Origin: Acholoe squamosa
Lineage: Eukaryota > Annelida > Polychaeta > Phyllodocida > Polynoidae
Reading direction: 5' to 3'
Assembly (NCBI GenBank): GCA_949317995.1
Contig: OX439044.1
Span: 17,136,641-17,200,640, forward strand
Length of the DNA: 64,000 nucleotides
Below, piece after piece: positions 40,268-51,655 of this stretch (the first letter of the stretch is position 1; each line of letters starts with the position of its first letter). Under the pieces are notes generated by a model that saw only the letters and a list, made by a program, of their open reading frames with translations, searched no databases and was not told where the DNA came from. Made by a program: the position numbers and the translations under genes.

Positions 40268-41879
40268 AGGCCATTTAATTCTAATAAATTGGATTACGGA
40301 TTTTTTCAATCAACTCTGTGGTCGGCCATGGGCAAAAAAAATTTAAAAAAAAACAGGGATTTTGATAGGATTTTTTGCAATGAGCCAATTGCGCATTTAT
40401 GACCAAAATAATGCGCCATTTCATAGGCCAATGGGCCATTATGCAATTAAAACAAAATCCAAGGGTTATAATAGTATAAAAGGCGTGTTTGTTTGTTTAG
40501 TTTTACGTCCGGGGGCCATCAAGGAACTCAGACATTGGATGTATCTGAATTTCAGTCCATAATCAACGTCAAAGAGTAAATCTTTAGTAGCTTTTGAGGG
40601 TGAAATCAATTAGTACAGATCTATGACCACCACACCTCCTGAAGAGTTCAAAATATTATAAATAATAAATACATATCTGTGATGGCTAAATACAGCAGAA
40701 ATGAATTCCTTAAGATTCCCCCAGTTCTCTATTATATACTAAGTTCCCTTACTCATGCATAAGATACACACTCAGAATCTTTCAGAGGGCTCATTTTGTT
40801 TCTTTTGTATAATAAGTCATGGCTTTGGCTATAGCAGTAATTTTTGCATGGGCCTTGAAAACATTGTTTCAGGCACATGTGTCATATACATCAAATCTGT
40901 TCACTGAAGTCTTGAAATAACCCCAAATTGGATTCGTGATGCTAGTTTTCAGGAGTTAAAGGTCTAGGAGAGGAAACAAGTATGAAAATCTTTGGGGAAA
41001 AAAAACCCACACAATTCAATGTGTTAAAACGAATAGGATTGGCCCTATTTAAGGTAGATGGGGTCGCTAAAAGACATCATTTATTTGTGGTGGTTGGGGG
41101 GAGGGGTCAATGTAAGATTCTAAGCTTTAAGTTTACCACTCGCAACTACTGGATGTGCATCATCCATCTGCTCTCATAAAAATGCAATTAAAATTGCTTT
41201 GCATTGGCTCACCTAAGCAATAGGTTCTGAGTCTAGGAATCTCTGACACCCCCTCATCGGAACAATTTTGAAATACTGGAATCCAGATGTATAAATCAGA
41301 TTCTATGAAAAGGTTTTTTAATAGTCATGTTGATAATATTGAGATACACATGGCTGTTTTTGTCATGAGCTGAGCTTTCCAATGGTATATAACACTTACA
41401 TGTACTGTATGGTACTTAGTTCTAGATGAAAATTTTTGGACAATGACCATGATTCCAATGGGCCAATGGCGCATTTTATGGACTATTTAATGCGCCATTT
41501 AAGTTTTAAATGCGCAATATGCGCGATGCGCAGCCCTTTCAAAATCCCTGAAAAAAGTTGCCCCAAGCCCCCATCTAAGACCCAATATATCCTACCGGCC
41601 AGAGAAAAAAAAAAAAAAAAAAAAGGTCATGGAAAAGCCATTTTTATGTGATCTAAAGTGTAGATATCGATAATTTGTTCACATGGAAAGGCAGAAATCG
41701 AAGGTTCATTGCTTACAATATACTTTTTTTTTCCAAAGAATAATATTTTTTTGGTCATATTCTCCAAAAATCCCGTCGCCAATAGGGAAAAAAATAAAAA
41801 TAAAATTTTATTTTTTTTCTATTTTGCCAAAAATCTCGTCGCCGGATCCGTAATCCTAGTTATTAGAATAAAATGGCCT
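40268..41879. mobile_element. 1.6-kb TIR element, AGGCCATTT ends
   Basis: The left end AGGCCATTTAATTCTAATAA continues ATTGGATTACGGAT. The right end is ATCCGTAATCCTAGTTATTA continuing GAATAAAATGGCCT. These give TIRs of about 35 bp. A second inverted pair lies inside (CAGGGATTTTGA at 40354, TCAAAATCCCTG near 41538) beside ATGCGCCATTT modules. No transposase is visible in any frame; it is a non-autonomous or decayed DNA transposon. Confidence 0.75.
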
Positions 41880-41992
41880 TACTCCAAAACATTGTCGGCC
41901 ATCTTGAAGCCAGGTGTAGCCACCTATTGCCAAAGAGACTACACTATTTTTGGTTGGTTAGCCCTATGTTTCAAAAGGAGGCTAACACCAGG

Positions 41993-42608
41993 TACCGTAA
42001 TCTCCCGCGTAGAAGGCGCAGCTCGCGTAGAAGGCGCACCCCCAACTCAGAGAAGGCCTTTTCACGTAGAAGGCGCACGTACCTCCTCTGGATCGATTTC
42101 TGGAAAAACCCGCGTATAAGGCGCCCCCCCAACTCACAGGGGGGCTGTTTCGCGTAGAAGGCGCCCCCCCTCCCCACCCCCCTATATGAGTTCAAGCTGT
42201 CATCGGCACACGGTCGGCGTTAAAAAAAACGGCGAGCAAATCTACAGCGATCGGTCTGCCGCGGTGCTGGCTATATGAGTTCAAGCTGTCATCGGCACAC
42301 GGTCGGCGTCAAACCCGCCGAGCAAATCTACACCGACCGGGCTGCCGAATTGCTGGCTATATGAGTTCAAGCTGTCATCGGCGCATGGTGGGCCTTATCC
42401 CCGGCGAGCGCGTCGACACCTCCCGGTCTGCCGCGGTGCTGGCGCTATGAGTTCAAGCTGTCATCGGCGCATTTTCCCAAATGAGATGTTGGAAAAACCC
42501 GCGTATAAGGCGCACCCCAAACTCAAGGCAATTTACCTCCCGCGTATAAGACCCATGAACAATCTGATTCGCGTATAAGACGCGCCTTCTACGTGAGAGA
42601 TTACGGTA
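41993..42608. mobile_element. TACCGTAATC foldback, subfamily B, carrying a GC-rich minisatellite
   Basis: Terminal repeats TACCGTAATCTCCCGCGTAG and CGTGAGAGATTACGGTA bound 616 bp. B-type blocks (AAGGCGCACCCCCAACTCA) flank an unrelated GC-rich tandem array at 42182-42471. Confidence 0.9.
42182..42471. repeat. 86-89 bp GC-rich minisatellite, 3.3 units
   Basis: Units start at 42182, 42271, 42357 and 42443 (partial) with GAGTTCAAGCTGTCATCGGC and, near the end, CGGTCTGCCGCGGTGCTGG. Base composition differs sharply from the AT-rich surroundings. It is wholly inside the foldback at 41993-42608. Confidence 0.93.
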
Positions 42609-43080
42609 GCATCCCCAGCATGTTGACAATAGAGGCCATTGAGGTAGTGATATCTTAGCTCAAGATAAACATATCAGATTTATTGGATATATCTCATGTT
42701 TCAGTCAATATAAGCTGATGTACATAAAAACTACATGTTTGTGAATAGGAGGGACAATATGTGTTGACCTGTGTTTATTGTGTCTGTATTCTATGTGTAA
42801 TATCATCAAGAAATGCACTGTTTAACACTATCATAAATATTTGATTGTATTGAAGTTTTAGAGTTTCCAGCCATGCTTTTAATAAGCTAGCTCCATTATG
42901 GATTAATGAATATAAAGTTTTACTGAATTTCTTGTAAAGAATTCTGTATTTGAGAGGTCTATCCTTACATATTCCTCCTAGAGTATTTACTACCAGGCAG
43001 ACGGAGCGCCGAGAGGGTGGAATTGTACGTTGTTCTAGAAAATAAAACTTATCAAACTTGAATTTGACTTGACTTCATAC
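42609..43080. other. Possible LINE 3' remnant and unassigned DNA
   Basis: Near 42990-43075, CAGACGGAGCGCCGAGAGGG and AATAAAACTTATCAAACTTG followed by TTGACTTGACTT resemble a LINE end with a short repeat tail. It is too decayed to classify. Confidence 0.3.
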
Positions 43081-43436
43081 TACCTGTATAAGTCTATGAA
43101 GACGGCTTGTATGCTTCAGAAACCCACTGAGAAATAAGTCCATGTTACCTAATATGTAGAATATATTTCATGACCCCGTCCTAAGGACTGCTGGCCTGAG
43201 AACACGCATCAAGATCCAGGGCTTAGTATTTAACCTCAGCCTTTTAACACTACAAATTTCCATGCTCCAAATTCAGTTCGATATTGGTTAAAACGCTGCC
43301 ATGTTTGTCCAGCTGAATACAATTTGAAAGAATTTCAACAAGTTATTTGGATGTGCTACAAGAGCCTCACTTCTCGATCAAGCTGGTCAACGCACATGTA
43401 TCAACACACACCCCAAGCCAATCGATATTATCCTAC

Positions 43437-43595
43437 CTTTGTCTGATACCTAACCACGGCACTTGATAGCTCTCCACCTCTTAAATCCCCATCCACAATG
43501 AAGACCTCCTCTGGCGCTATAATGGGTTTATGTACTCCCCAGGGTATTGATTCTTGATGGTCTGTCTTTCTTAGGAATCTCACCCCAACCCAATG
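43437..43595 (-). CDS. Candidate internal coding exon of an unidentified gene
   Basis: A 159-bp segment lies between acceptor CCTCTCCAG and donor AAAG|GTAGGA, phase 0 at both ends, encoding 53 residues: HWVGVRFLRKTDHQESIPWG, then VHKPIIAPEEVFIVDGDLRG and a basic end. The composition is that of an ordinary folded protein rather than repeat translation. I do not recognise the family. A possible downstream segment lies at about 43088-43126 (FLKHTSRLHRLIQ, donor CAG|GTAGTA). It fits only if this exon ends instead at the alternative AG|GTATCA donor. The gene would be upstream of and in the same direction as the zinc transporter. Confidence 0.4.
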
Positions 43596-43639
43596 CTGGA
43601 GAGGCTAGGGTAACTGGGGTTCACACATGAATGATTAAT

Positions 43640-46000
43640 ACCTGAAGGAACCCTAGAAGTATGAAGCCCCAACTGGTAGAGGGAAGTACACACCAATATT
43701 TGGTAATGCATCAGAGGACATACAGTGCTTTAACGGGTAATGCATATAAGGTCCATATCACAATATTGGTCTATTCCTGACTGTTACAATTCAATCTACA
43801 TGTATAATATCAATATACTTAAGATGGTGTCAAAATAGACATATACATTTTCAGGTGGGACTTTGCAGACGGGGGGTATCAACGTTGAGACTTACAAGAC
43901 GTATACATAGTTCAATCCAAGTTCAAGAATGGAAATTTTATTAAATTCCAATCGATATACCAGATACCCATATATAGATACCAGATATAGAATCAAAAGC
44001 CACCTACCTATAGTGTAGCAGTGTGTCATAGTGCCAGGACCTGGCACCTGTCTTTTCACCAACTGATACCAACTAGTCCTTACTCTTCAAGAAAATATAT
44101 ACCAAATGAGGTATACTACAGCATCAACACCTCACACACAGAGAGGACCTGCCGTCCTGCAACAACTCGGCTCAGGTGAGGAGTGATGTCCTTCTCCAAA
44201 TACCCAAGGCACTGGGATGTGTGTATAATATGACATGCATACATGGTGCCCTGGTGTGGGCACAGCGTGCCTGGAGTGCCCAAATGTAGGAGAGGGGCCC
44301 TGCTCCACCATCACCACTACCACAGCCAGTAGTCAGTAGCATCAGATGGTGCCACTTCCAGTGTAGCCACTGTTTCCTCCCTGTGCCCATTGGGAGGGGG
44401 TGCTGTGATGGAGGTATGAGTTCAGAGGGGAGGAGGGGAGGGTACCACAGGCTAGCACCTGACGACACAGCAGGTAGACTCATCACTCTATTGGTCAAAC
44501 TGACAGATACAACATCAGGTGCCAAATGGTATACTTGTGTGGGTAAAGGGTGTTGGGTTGGAGTGTTGGGTTCGTTGGGTGAAATGAATTTGACCCCTTG
44601 GGGAGTGGGATGGGGACGTTGCTCCTTTTTTGGGGCAAGGAAATCTTGCTCCTTTTTAGGAGGCAAAAAAGCCCACGAGATACTATTGCTCAAAAGAGTT
44701 TTTTTATTTTTATTTTTGCTTGTTTTGTTTTTTTGCTGTTTTTTTTTTTTTGGGGGGGGGGGGCACAGATATAGTTCATGCTGCCTTGAGGAGGGGGGAT
44801 GCACAAAATTTCTGCAAATCCAAATGAAAACTCGCTACAGACTACTTGGTAAATACTGATAATACCCTGATGTACTTCTAGACCTTAAAACACGTGACCT
44901 CTTGGTCTTCTGGAAACCCCTAAAGACCGTTACAATTTGGTTTTGACACCAGCGCCTGCGGCGCTGCTCGCACGAAAAGAAGTGGCGCCACCACGCGCCA
45001 AAAGCATTGCAACTCCTACTGTTGTAACTCTGTGCTTGTCACACAACTTGTACTGTTTTCTAATTCCCTGGGTCACTTTCGCTGGTTGCTGTCGGATAGA
45101 AGGTGAGTGGCCAACTACAGGAACATCCAACGTCAAAGCCGATGACTTCCGGGGTAGCCGTTTTGGATAAGTAGTGCAAAAAGTGCATCCTGAGTCCACA
45201 CCATAATGCATGACATCCTCCTCACAGGCAATGTTCAATTGTCAAGGACTGAGCCGGGCACTTTAATATTGCACTTCATACGTACTACTGCCAAGTCACA
45301 CCTTTGGCCCTTGTCTGCCAAATGTCACATTGAGCTGAACTGGTGCAGTGATAAACTACAACTATAAAGTTTTAATTTATATGCGGTAGGGAATTCCCAG
45401 GTTATTTTAATCTCTTTTTTTCTGGAGCTATGCAGACATCTCCTTTATATTTCGAGATGATAAACTCCATCCGAGGCCAACAAAAGTTCAAAAGGGTAAA
45501 ACACTCTTGGGTGTTTTGCCCTCATGACGGTCTATACCATTCTGAATAGCAGAATGTTAGAAATTGCATAAGGACAAATTGCTAGTTTTTCTTCATCAAC
45601 CCAAAGGAATGTGTCTTTTCACTTATAATTAAACTATTAGACTCAGTTGTGTCAACGGCTGAAATTTGCACAAGGATTTTGGGGGAATATCTCAAATCTT
45701 TATGTTCTTCATCCCTGTAACTCCCTATTGAACATACGTAGTCACGGTGTAGGATTTCGTCTGTGATCAATCAGCAGATATTGGAATAGGATTTGAAAGG
45801 AAAGCCTCATCCTTGTCACTAAAGATATCACAGTAGGTGTATGAGCTTGGTGCCCTCCAGAAACCAAAGACACATGGAAGGACTTGTTAAAACCACAATT
45901 AGCCATGCAAACATCGCAGGACTGGCCATGTAGCCTAATACCAGAGACCTTATACCGAGGTAGCGGATTATCCAATGGGCAAGGCCATTGCTGAAGCTGA
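43640..46000. other. Non-coding or unassigned; low-complexity tracts
   Basis: Runs of T and G at 44700-44765 create long spurious frames on both strands (44172-44859). A CpG-richer patch at 44935-45010 (GCGCCTGCGGCGCTGC) faces an open minus frame of about 100 codons to 45238; I find no supporting motif or splice logic. Confidence 0.4.
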
Positions 46001-46178
46001 GTGAGTGAGTAATAAATGTTTTTCGACAGCTAAGGTCATATTCATGGCGAGAACCATATTACACAATTTCACAATGGAATGTGCCCCGCATATGTGCACC
46101 ACACACATCCGAGGGGATAGGAAAGAGGAGAAATAGACCCTTTTAGGTGGGCTAGGGAAGCTCGAGCTGAAAGCTCGA
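46001..46178 (-). mobile_element. SINE-like retroposon with (ACTC)n tail, near full length
   Basis: The 11-bp duplication GCTGAAGCTGA (45990-46000, 46179-46189) flanks GTGAGTGAGTAATAAATG ... GGTCATATTCATGGCGAGAA ... GGTGGGCTAGGGAAGCT. It interrupts an older repeat whose uninterrupted relative is at 62582-62694, which confirms the insertion boundaries. Confidence 0.88.
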
Positions 46179-46638
46179 GCTGAAGCTGATTACCAGCGGT
46201 TATCACTGATAGCAGTTATTAGGTGGGTACCACTTGCCCCCCGGGAGTGAATAGTTGGTATTATTTAATTGGCTGATAATAAAAACCAGCTAAGTCGTTA
46301 TATAAAAGGTCTCGCCTAATACATGTACTGAAATGGGGTGAGGGGGAATTCCATTCATGGTGTTGTCTAAATTTCATGAACTCACAGAACAAGGGCATGT
46401 GAACCATCCACATGGACCATCCATGGGATCTACCATGGACACCGACCACATCCCCCTCCCCTCTCTCTTTGACTCTACAACCTGATCTGACCCTAGGCCT
46501 AGGTGATTGATACAAGAGGTAAAAAGCCAACTTCAATGGCACGTCTGACATCAGTCACAGTACTAACAAAAAATATCACCCAAAACATACAGCACTGACC
46601 CCTGTTTCAAGTCTTCTGTGATATCAACCCATATACAC

Positions 46639-46933
46639 TACCGTAATCTCCCGCGTATAAGGCGCAGCCCGCGTATAAGGCGCATCCAGAGTTTGTAAAT
46701 ATTACCAAAAAAATCAAAAATTCATATCTTTTGTTCTACTGAATGGATTTTAAAAATTCAAAAAGCTATGTGTACCTACGGTCCCCCAGACCCCTCTGGC
46801 CCATATTATGTCCTATTAGGACTTAGGGGAAGTGTAACATATCAAAAGAAAGATCTTGGTATCCCCCTTGTGGATTTGGGGATAACTAAAACCCCTCGTA
46901 TAAGACGCGCCTTATACACGGGAGATTACGGTA
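46639..46933. mobile_element. TACCGTAATC foldback, subfamily A
   Basis: Complete 295-bp copy: left TACCGTAATCTCCCGCGTAT, A core (TTTGTTCTACTGAATGGATT, ATATCAAAAGAAAGATCTTG), right GGGAGATTACGGTA. Confidence 0.92.
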
Positions 46934-47347
46934 AGAGCTGTTTTCAAATACTGGTGTACTGGCAGTGAATTGGACGGGTGTTTTCAAATGGATGATTGTC
47001 TTCATTGAAATATACATATATTTCAATGGGACAAACATCAATGTTTGCTTAATATGAAGAGAGGAATTCAGTGTAGCCAAAATAAAATCGACATAGTAAC
47101 TTATCCGACTAAAAGAGAATGATATTTCTATTCTCCTTCTCTACAAGGATTGATACAGCACGTATGAAAGGGAAACGCCAGTATAAGATCGCAACACAGT
47201 TTTCAGCAACATTATCGAACTATCTCAATGTTGTCAATGAAATACAAAAAGTAATTCAATGTTATTGTCTACGAAGCCTATCAGTTATCTCTATAATAGC
47301 CTTTCATAAATGCTTAGTATAATAGCCTTTCATAAGTGCTTAGTACC

Positions 47348-47515
47348 ATAGGATATATTCATGGCGAGAAATATCACGTTATCAATTTACATGTACAATG
47401 TAATAGATGAATGATACACGTTTCCATGTCTTTGTACATGGGGCACCAGAGACAGGAAAGAAGAGAGAAAGGAGGAGACCCCTTAACATAGCCTAACGTA
47501 GGGGAGCTCACAAAA
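47348..47515 (-). repeat. Diverged relative of the (ACTC)n retroposon
   Basis: ATATTCATGGCGAGAAATAT, CATGGGGCACCAGAGACAGG and AGAGAAAGGAGGAGACCCCT align in order with the element at 46001, without tail or flanking duplication. Confidence 0.5.
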
Positions 47516-47532
47516 GCTTAGATCATACTGCA

Positions 47533-48067
47533 TACAGTAATCTCCCAAGTATAAGGCGCGTCTTATATGCGGCTTACTGCGCCTTATGGCACCTCCTAAA
47601 TGAGAGTGCATCTTATAGATAGGGCACTTTTAGTACCAATGTTGCCGAAAACCTTTTCTCGACGCAGGCCAATGTGGCTTGCGTCATGGCATCTTACGCA
47701 GGCTATTTCCATCTCATGCAGGCCATATGAACATTGATGTTTTAAGATACCCATATAAACTTCATTGTAATTAAAAAGAAATAAAAAAGCAAATTCACAA
47801 AAATCCTCCTATCTTTGCTTCTAGTGGGCCAATTTAACAAATTCTTTCACCATTAGAAAAATAAGATTATGACAGGCCATTCTAGCCTGTGTCCCAAGGC
47901 CCTACGCCGGCCATTAAGATTCTACGCCGCAAAAGCCGGCGTGCTGGTGTCTTTTCGGCAACACTTTAGTATAGAACTGTGCTAAACCTTAAAACAATCA
48001 ACCAAGCCCCAGAAGTAAGAGTGCACCTTATAAGCAAGGTGCGACGTATATGCGGGAGATGACAGTA
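47533..48067. mobile_element. Old TACCGTAATC-type foldback with nested element
   Basis: Diverged ends (TACAGTAATCTCCCAAGTAT, GCGGGAGATGACAGTA) bound 535 bp. The excess length comes from the separate TIR element at 47641-47962. Confidence 0.75.
47641..47962. mobile_element. Nested TIR element, GTTGCCGAAAA ends
   Basis: GTTGCCGAAAA and TTTTCGGCAAC bound 322 bp with no coding. Subterminal modules (ACGCAGGCC, CTACGCCGGCC) recur irregularly. Confidence 0.75.
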
Positions 48068-48160
48068 AGTTCCTTATAACAACCTTACCTCAAGATATGC
48101 GTATCAAATCAAAGACCCTCTTGTCCCAGCAAGGGAATGATTTATGACAAAAACATAATG

Positions 48161-48602
48161 TACCGTAATCTCTCGCGTAGAAGGCGCAGCCCACGTAGAA
48201 GGCGCACCCCCAACTCAGGGAAGGTTGGTTCACGCAGAAGGCGCACCTATCTCCCCTGATTTGGTATTTTGAAAAAACCCGCGTATAAGGCGCTCCCAAC
48301 TCAAGGAGGTCTGGTCCGCATACAAGGTGCACCGTGTGCATGGCCTGCCAACAAGGAAGCGAAATCAAAAGAACTGATGATACAATGTTAGAGATAAGTT
48401 CTACTTCTGGTCACACCTCATTTGTGGCATTTAAAAAAAACATATGTTCAGCATCATACCCAACTTGTTCTCAATTGAGATATCAGAAAAACCTGTGTAT
48501 AAGGCGTACCCCCAACTCAAGGCAGCTTGCCTCCCGCGTATAAGACCCACCCATGGTCTGATTCGCGTATAAGACGCGCCTTATACGCTGGAGATTACGG
48601 TA
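48161..48602. mobile_element. TACCGTAATC foldback, subfamily B, enlarged
   Basis: Ends TACCGTAATCTCTCGCGTAG and GAGATTACGGTA bound 442 bp with four B-type blocks. About 170 bp of unrelated sequence (roughly 48320-48480) separates the halves. Confidence 0.88.
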
Positions 48603-49846
48603 GTCACAGTTACATTGTTTGTTTAACACTCATGTTTCTATTCACCAGTCAAGTGCTATTGTCAATAACTTCATATCGGTACAATGTCCCTATTGATTAT
48701 CATTTTTTTATCCACCCTCTTGCAGTCAGATCTATATCTATTGATTTTCTTTACAACAACAGAATTTGATTAAATTAAAGACAATGCCTTTTATCTGAGC
48801 TGAGGTGCACTCAGGAATCTTTACTCTAAGAAGTACTAGATGTATCTTTCACTGATTTTTTGTTACTGACACTCTGGATCGATGCAAATATTTAGGTTTA
48901 CATGTATGTGTTATCCATACAAACATCAAACCTGCCATATTACTGGTATATTCACTCTATCAACAATGATTTATCGTAACAATCATCTGGTAGATGGAAA
49001 TAACTTCTACTTTCTGGTTATCAATTGAACTTTTAACCTTACACAGGGTCACTTACATGTCTGCTTAAGTAGAATGCACTCTATTGCAGGCCCCTTTGTA
49101 GAAGTGTACCGGATTTATACACGGCCATATATCCTTACATATGATGAATCATGGAGTGAAATATGTACTCAACGCTGTAAGCTGACCAGGCCTTCTGGGG
49201 TCAGAGACTGTGCTAAATGTGCATTTTAATGTGTTTATTTAAGAAGCAGCACAGTTAGGCTGAACTTGCACAAGAACCTCATTTCGTGCCACTCTATACT
49301 TGTACATCAGAGCAGTTTTGGGTATATACATACACGATATGTTGGATCTAGATATATGGACAATGTGCATTAAATGTACCGGGATGTATGGAACTGTGGG
49401 AAAGGGCAAAGTGGCATGCATTAATATGGGCTAGGACAAAGAACTAAAGGTCCGGTGCACCCGGGAATGGGGCGAGCGGGGGGGGGGGGGGGTCATCAGG
49501 GTGAAACTCTTTTAGTAGGTCAAGGCTCATTAAATATAAAATAATGGGGAATGATATTGCCATGATATAATGGCCGATGTTTCTTTCTTTCTTCTTCTTT
49601 TTTTTTTTTTAACCCTTTTCTCATTTTCTTCCATGCATATCTGTATATTGTTCTGTATGTACACTCGATGTCAGATTAAATGAGTTCTGTGCTCGATTTA
49701 TGAGTCTCTCATTAGAGCTAGAACCAAGTAGTGGAAAGTTTACAGTGACGTCATGCAGATTATACCCGGCCCAAATAGGGCTTTAATATCTTTGGGTATA
49801 AGACATACTACAGGATCAGCGATGGCTTACATGCGAGGTAATTCGG
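48603..49846. other. Unassigned AT-rich stretch
   Basis: No exon or paired terminal repeat recognised. A G-run at 49480-49492 and a T-run at 49597-49610 are simple tracts. Confidence 0.4.
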
Positions 49847-50111
49847 TACCATAATCTCCTGCGTATAAGATGCATCTTATACGCGAGGTTTTAGTTCTTT
49901 CTGGATCCACTAGGGGGACATTAATATTTTTCTTTTGATATGTAACACTCCACCTTAAATCATAAGAGCCCATAAGGGGTGTAGGGAGGTCAAGGGAGCT
50001 ACATATAGCTTTTTGAAAATACATTAAGTAGAACAAAAATTCTGACCAAATCCTAAAACTCTAGGTGCATCTTATAGGCGGACTGCGTCTCATACGTGGG
50101 AGATTACGGTA
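49847..50111. mobile_element. TACCGTAATC foldback, subfamily A
   Basis: TACCATAATCTCCTGCGTAT at the left, GGGAGATTACGGTA at the right, A core in reverse orientation (TCTTTTGATATGTAAC, CATTAAGTAGAAC). Confidence 0.88.
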
Positions 50112-50425
50112 GTTGAGGTGATAGAATAGAAGAGAGCCTACCCAGTGTTATCATTACCCCCCTTAATTAATAGAGTGGTAAAGATGAAGAATAGTTACCT
50201 ACACATGTTACCAAATTATACCGGTATTTGTCACACTTGGTCTTGATTACTAGTACACGTGTGAGGCACACTCCAAATTTTAGGAAATACTATAGGGAAC
50301 ACCTAGGACTTGATTTCAAGGAATTTGTTGCTAAATTTGTAGAAAATTTTTGGCTATAAGTATAAGGCACACCTTGACTTAAGCAGATTCTATATAAAGG
50401 CACAGCAAGGGGCTATTCTCGCCTA

Positions 50426-50677
50426 TACCGTAATCTCCCGCGTATAAGGCGCAGCTCGCATATAAGGCGCCCCCCCCCCAACTCACAGGGGGGCTGTTTT
50501 GCATATAAGGCGCCCCCCTCAGGGGAGATTTTTGTTAATTTAGTACTGATCTATAGTAAAAATACCCCCCCCTATAAGGCGCACCCCAAACTCAAGGCAA
50601 TGTCCCTCCCACATATAAGACTCAGCAGCATTTTGTTTGGGGTATAAGACGCACCTTATACGCGGGAGATTACGGTA
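50426..50677. mobile_element. TACCGTAATC foldback, subfamily B
   Basis: Complete 252-bp copy; TACCGTAATCTCCCGCGTAT to CGCGGGAGATTACGGTA, with successive AAGGCGC blocks inside. Confidence 0.92.
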
Positions 50678-50902
50678 TTAAAGGTTTGCCTTATACGCAG
50701 GGTACATGTACTACGGTAATAGCTTGACCTAAGCCAAATTAGTGGAGAATCAGAGTATTGATTTCACGACATGGTTTTCTGTCACCTGACTGAGACATCT
50801 GGATTGACAGGTGAAATTAAGTGGGAATTAACAGCTGCAGCCGGCAGCATACTGTTTGTATCAAGCTACATCCATTTAGTAGGCTTATAAGCCCGACCCT
50901 GT

Positions 50903-50990
50903 GTTTCTATCTTTGATAAAAGCCACACATTGTTTCTATCTTTGATAAAAGCAACACATTGTTTCTATCTTTGAAAAAAGCCACACATTG
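50903..50990. repeat. 29-bp tandem repeat, 3 units
   Basis: GTTTCTATCTTTGATAAAAG followed by CCACACATT repeats three times with single-base changes. Confidence 0.92.
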
Positions 50991-51655
50991 GGTCTGAAAA
51001 GATGTCATTCTTATTACCTGGTAGTATTGCCATGACGATCCCTCGCCGATATAAGATGCACTCGAAAAAATCAATGACATTTTATTTTTATTTATTTATT
51101 TGTTTTTTTTTTGTGTTTTTTTTCGGGGGGGGGGGTTCTACTGTAAAATTCCACAAGTAAGCTAATTATGGCTTGTGGATAGTGAAGTTCTAAAGATACT
51201 GTATGTTAGAAGCCCACATGTAAGCCGCACCCGGACCAACAGATTAGGGAGTGGCCATTATTTATCAATGGGGTGGGGGGGGGGTGGATTTGAGAGAGGG
51301 CGTAAAAAAATTCAGACCCCCTTCTGAAGGGGGGGCATAAAGAATTTTACATAAAAAAAAAATCAAGTTTAAATTTAAAGCAGGTCCATATTAACATTCT
51401 TGTATACTAATAGTGTGATTTTGTGCTTAAATATTATAGAATGTATGATTCCCCTCCAAAAAAACTCAAATAAAAACATACTGTACACTGTATGTGAGTT
51501 GTGACAATTATCAATCAAAACTGTGCCAAGGGGACAATCATACAATTTTTAAGGTTTTTCTTACTAATGAATCATTGAAATTCAAAATTTTGAGAATCGC
51601 GACTGGAAATGTCAAAGAAAATATAGAGCACAGCTGTAACGGCAGTTGCTGCTTC

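Noticed and set aside
44172..44859. Overlapping open frames of 158 and 210 codons on opposite strands
   Set aside because: Both run through T-, G- and A-rich tracts giving poly-Phe/Leu or poly-Lys; no splice signals or domains.
44930..45238. 102-codon minus-strand frame in a CpG-richer patch
   Set aside because: No start context, splice logic or recognisable motif; Cys spacing (CTFC) alone is insufficient.
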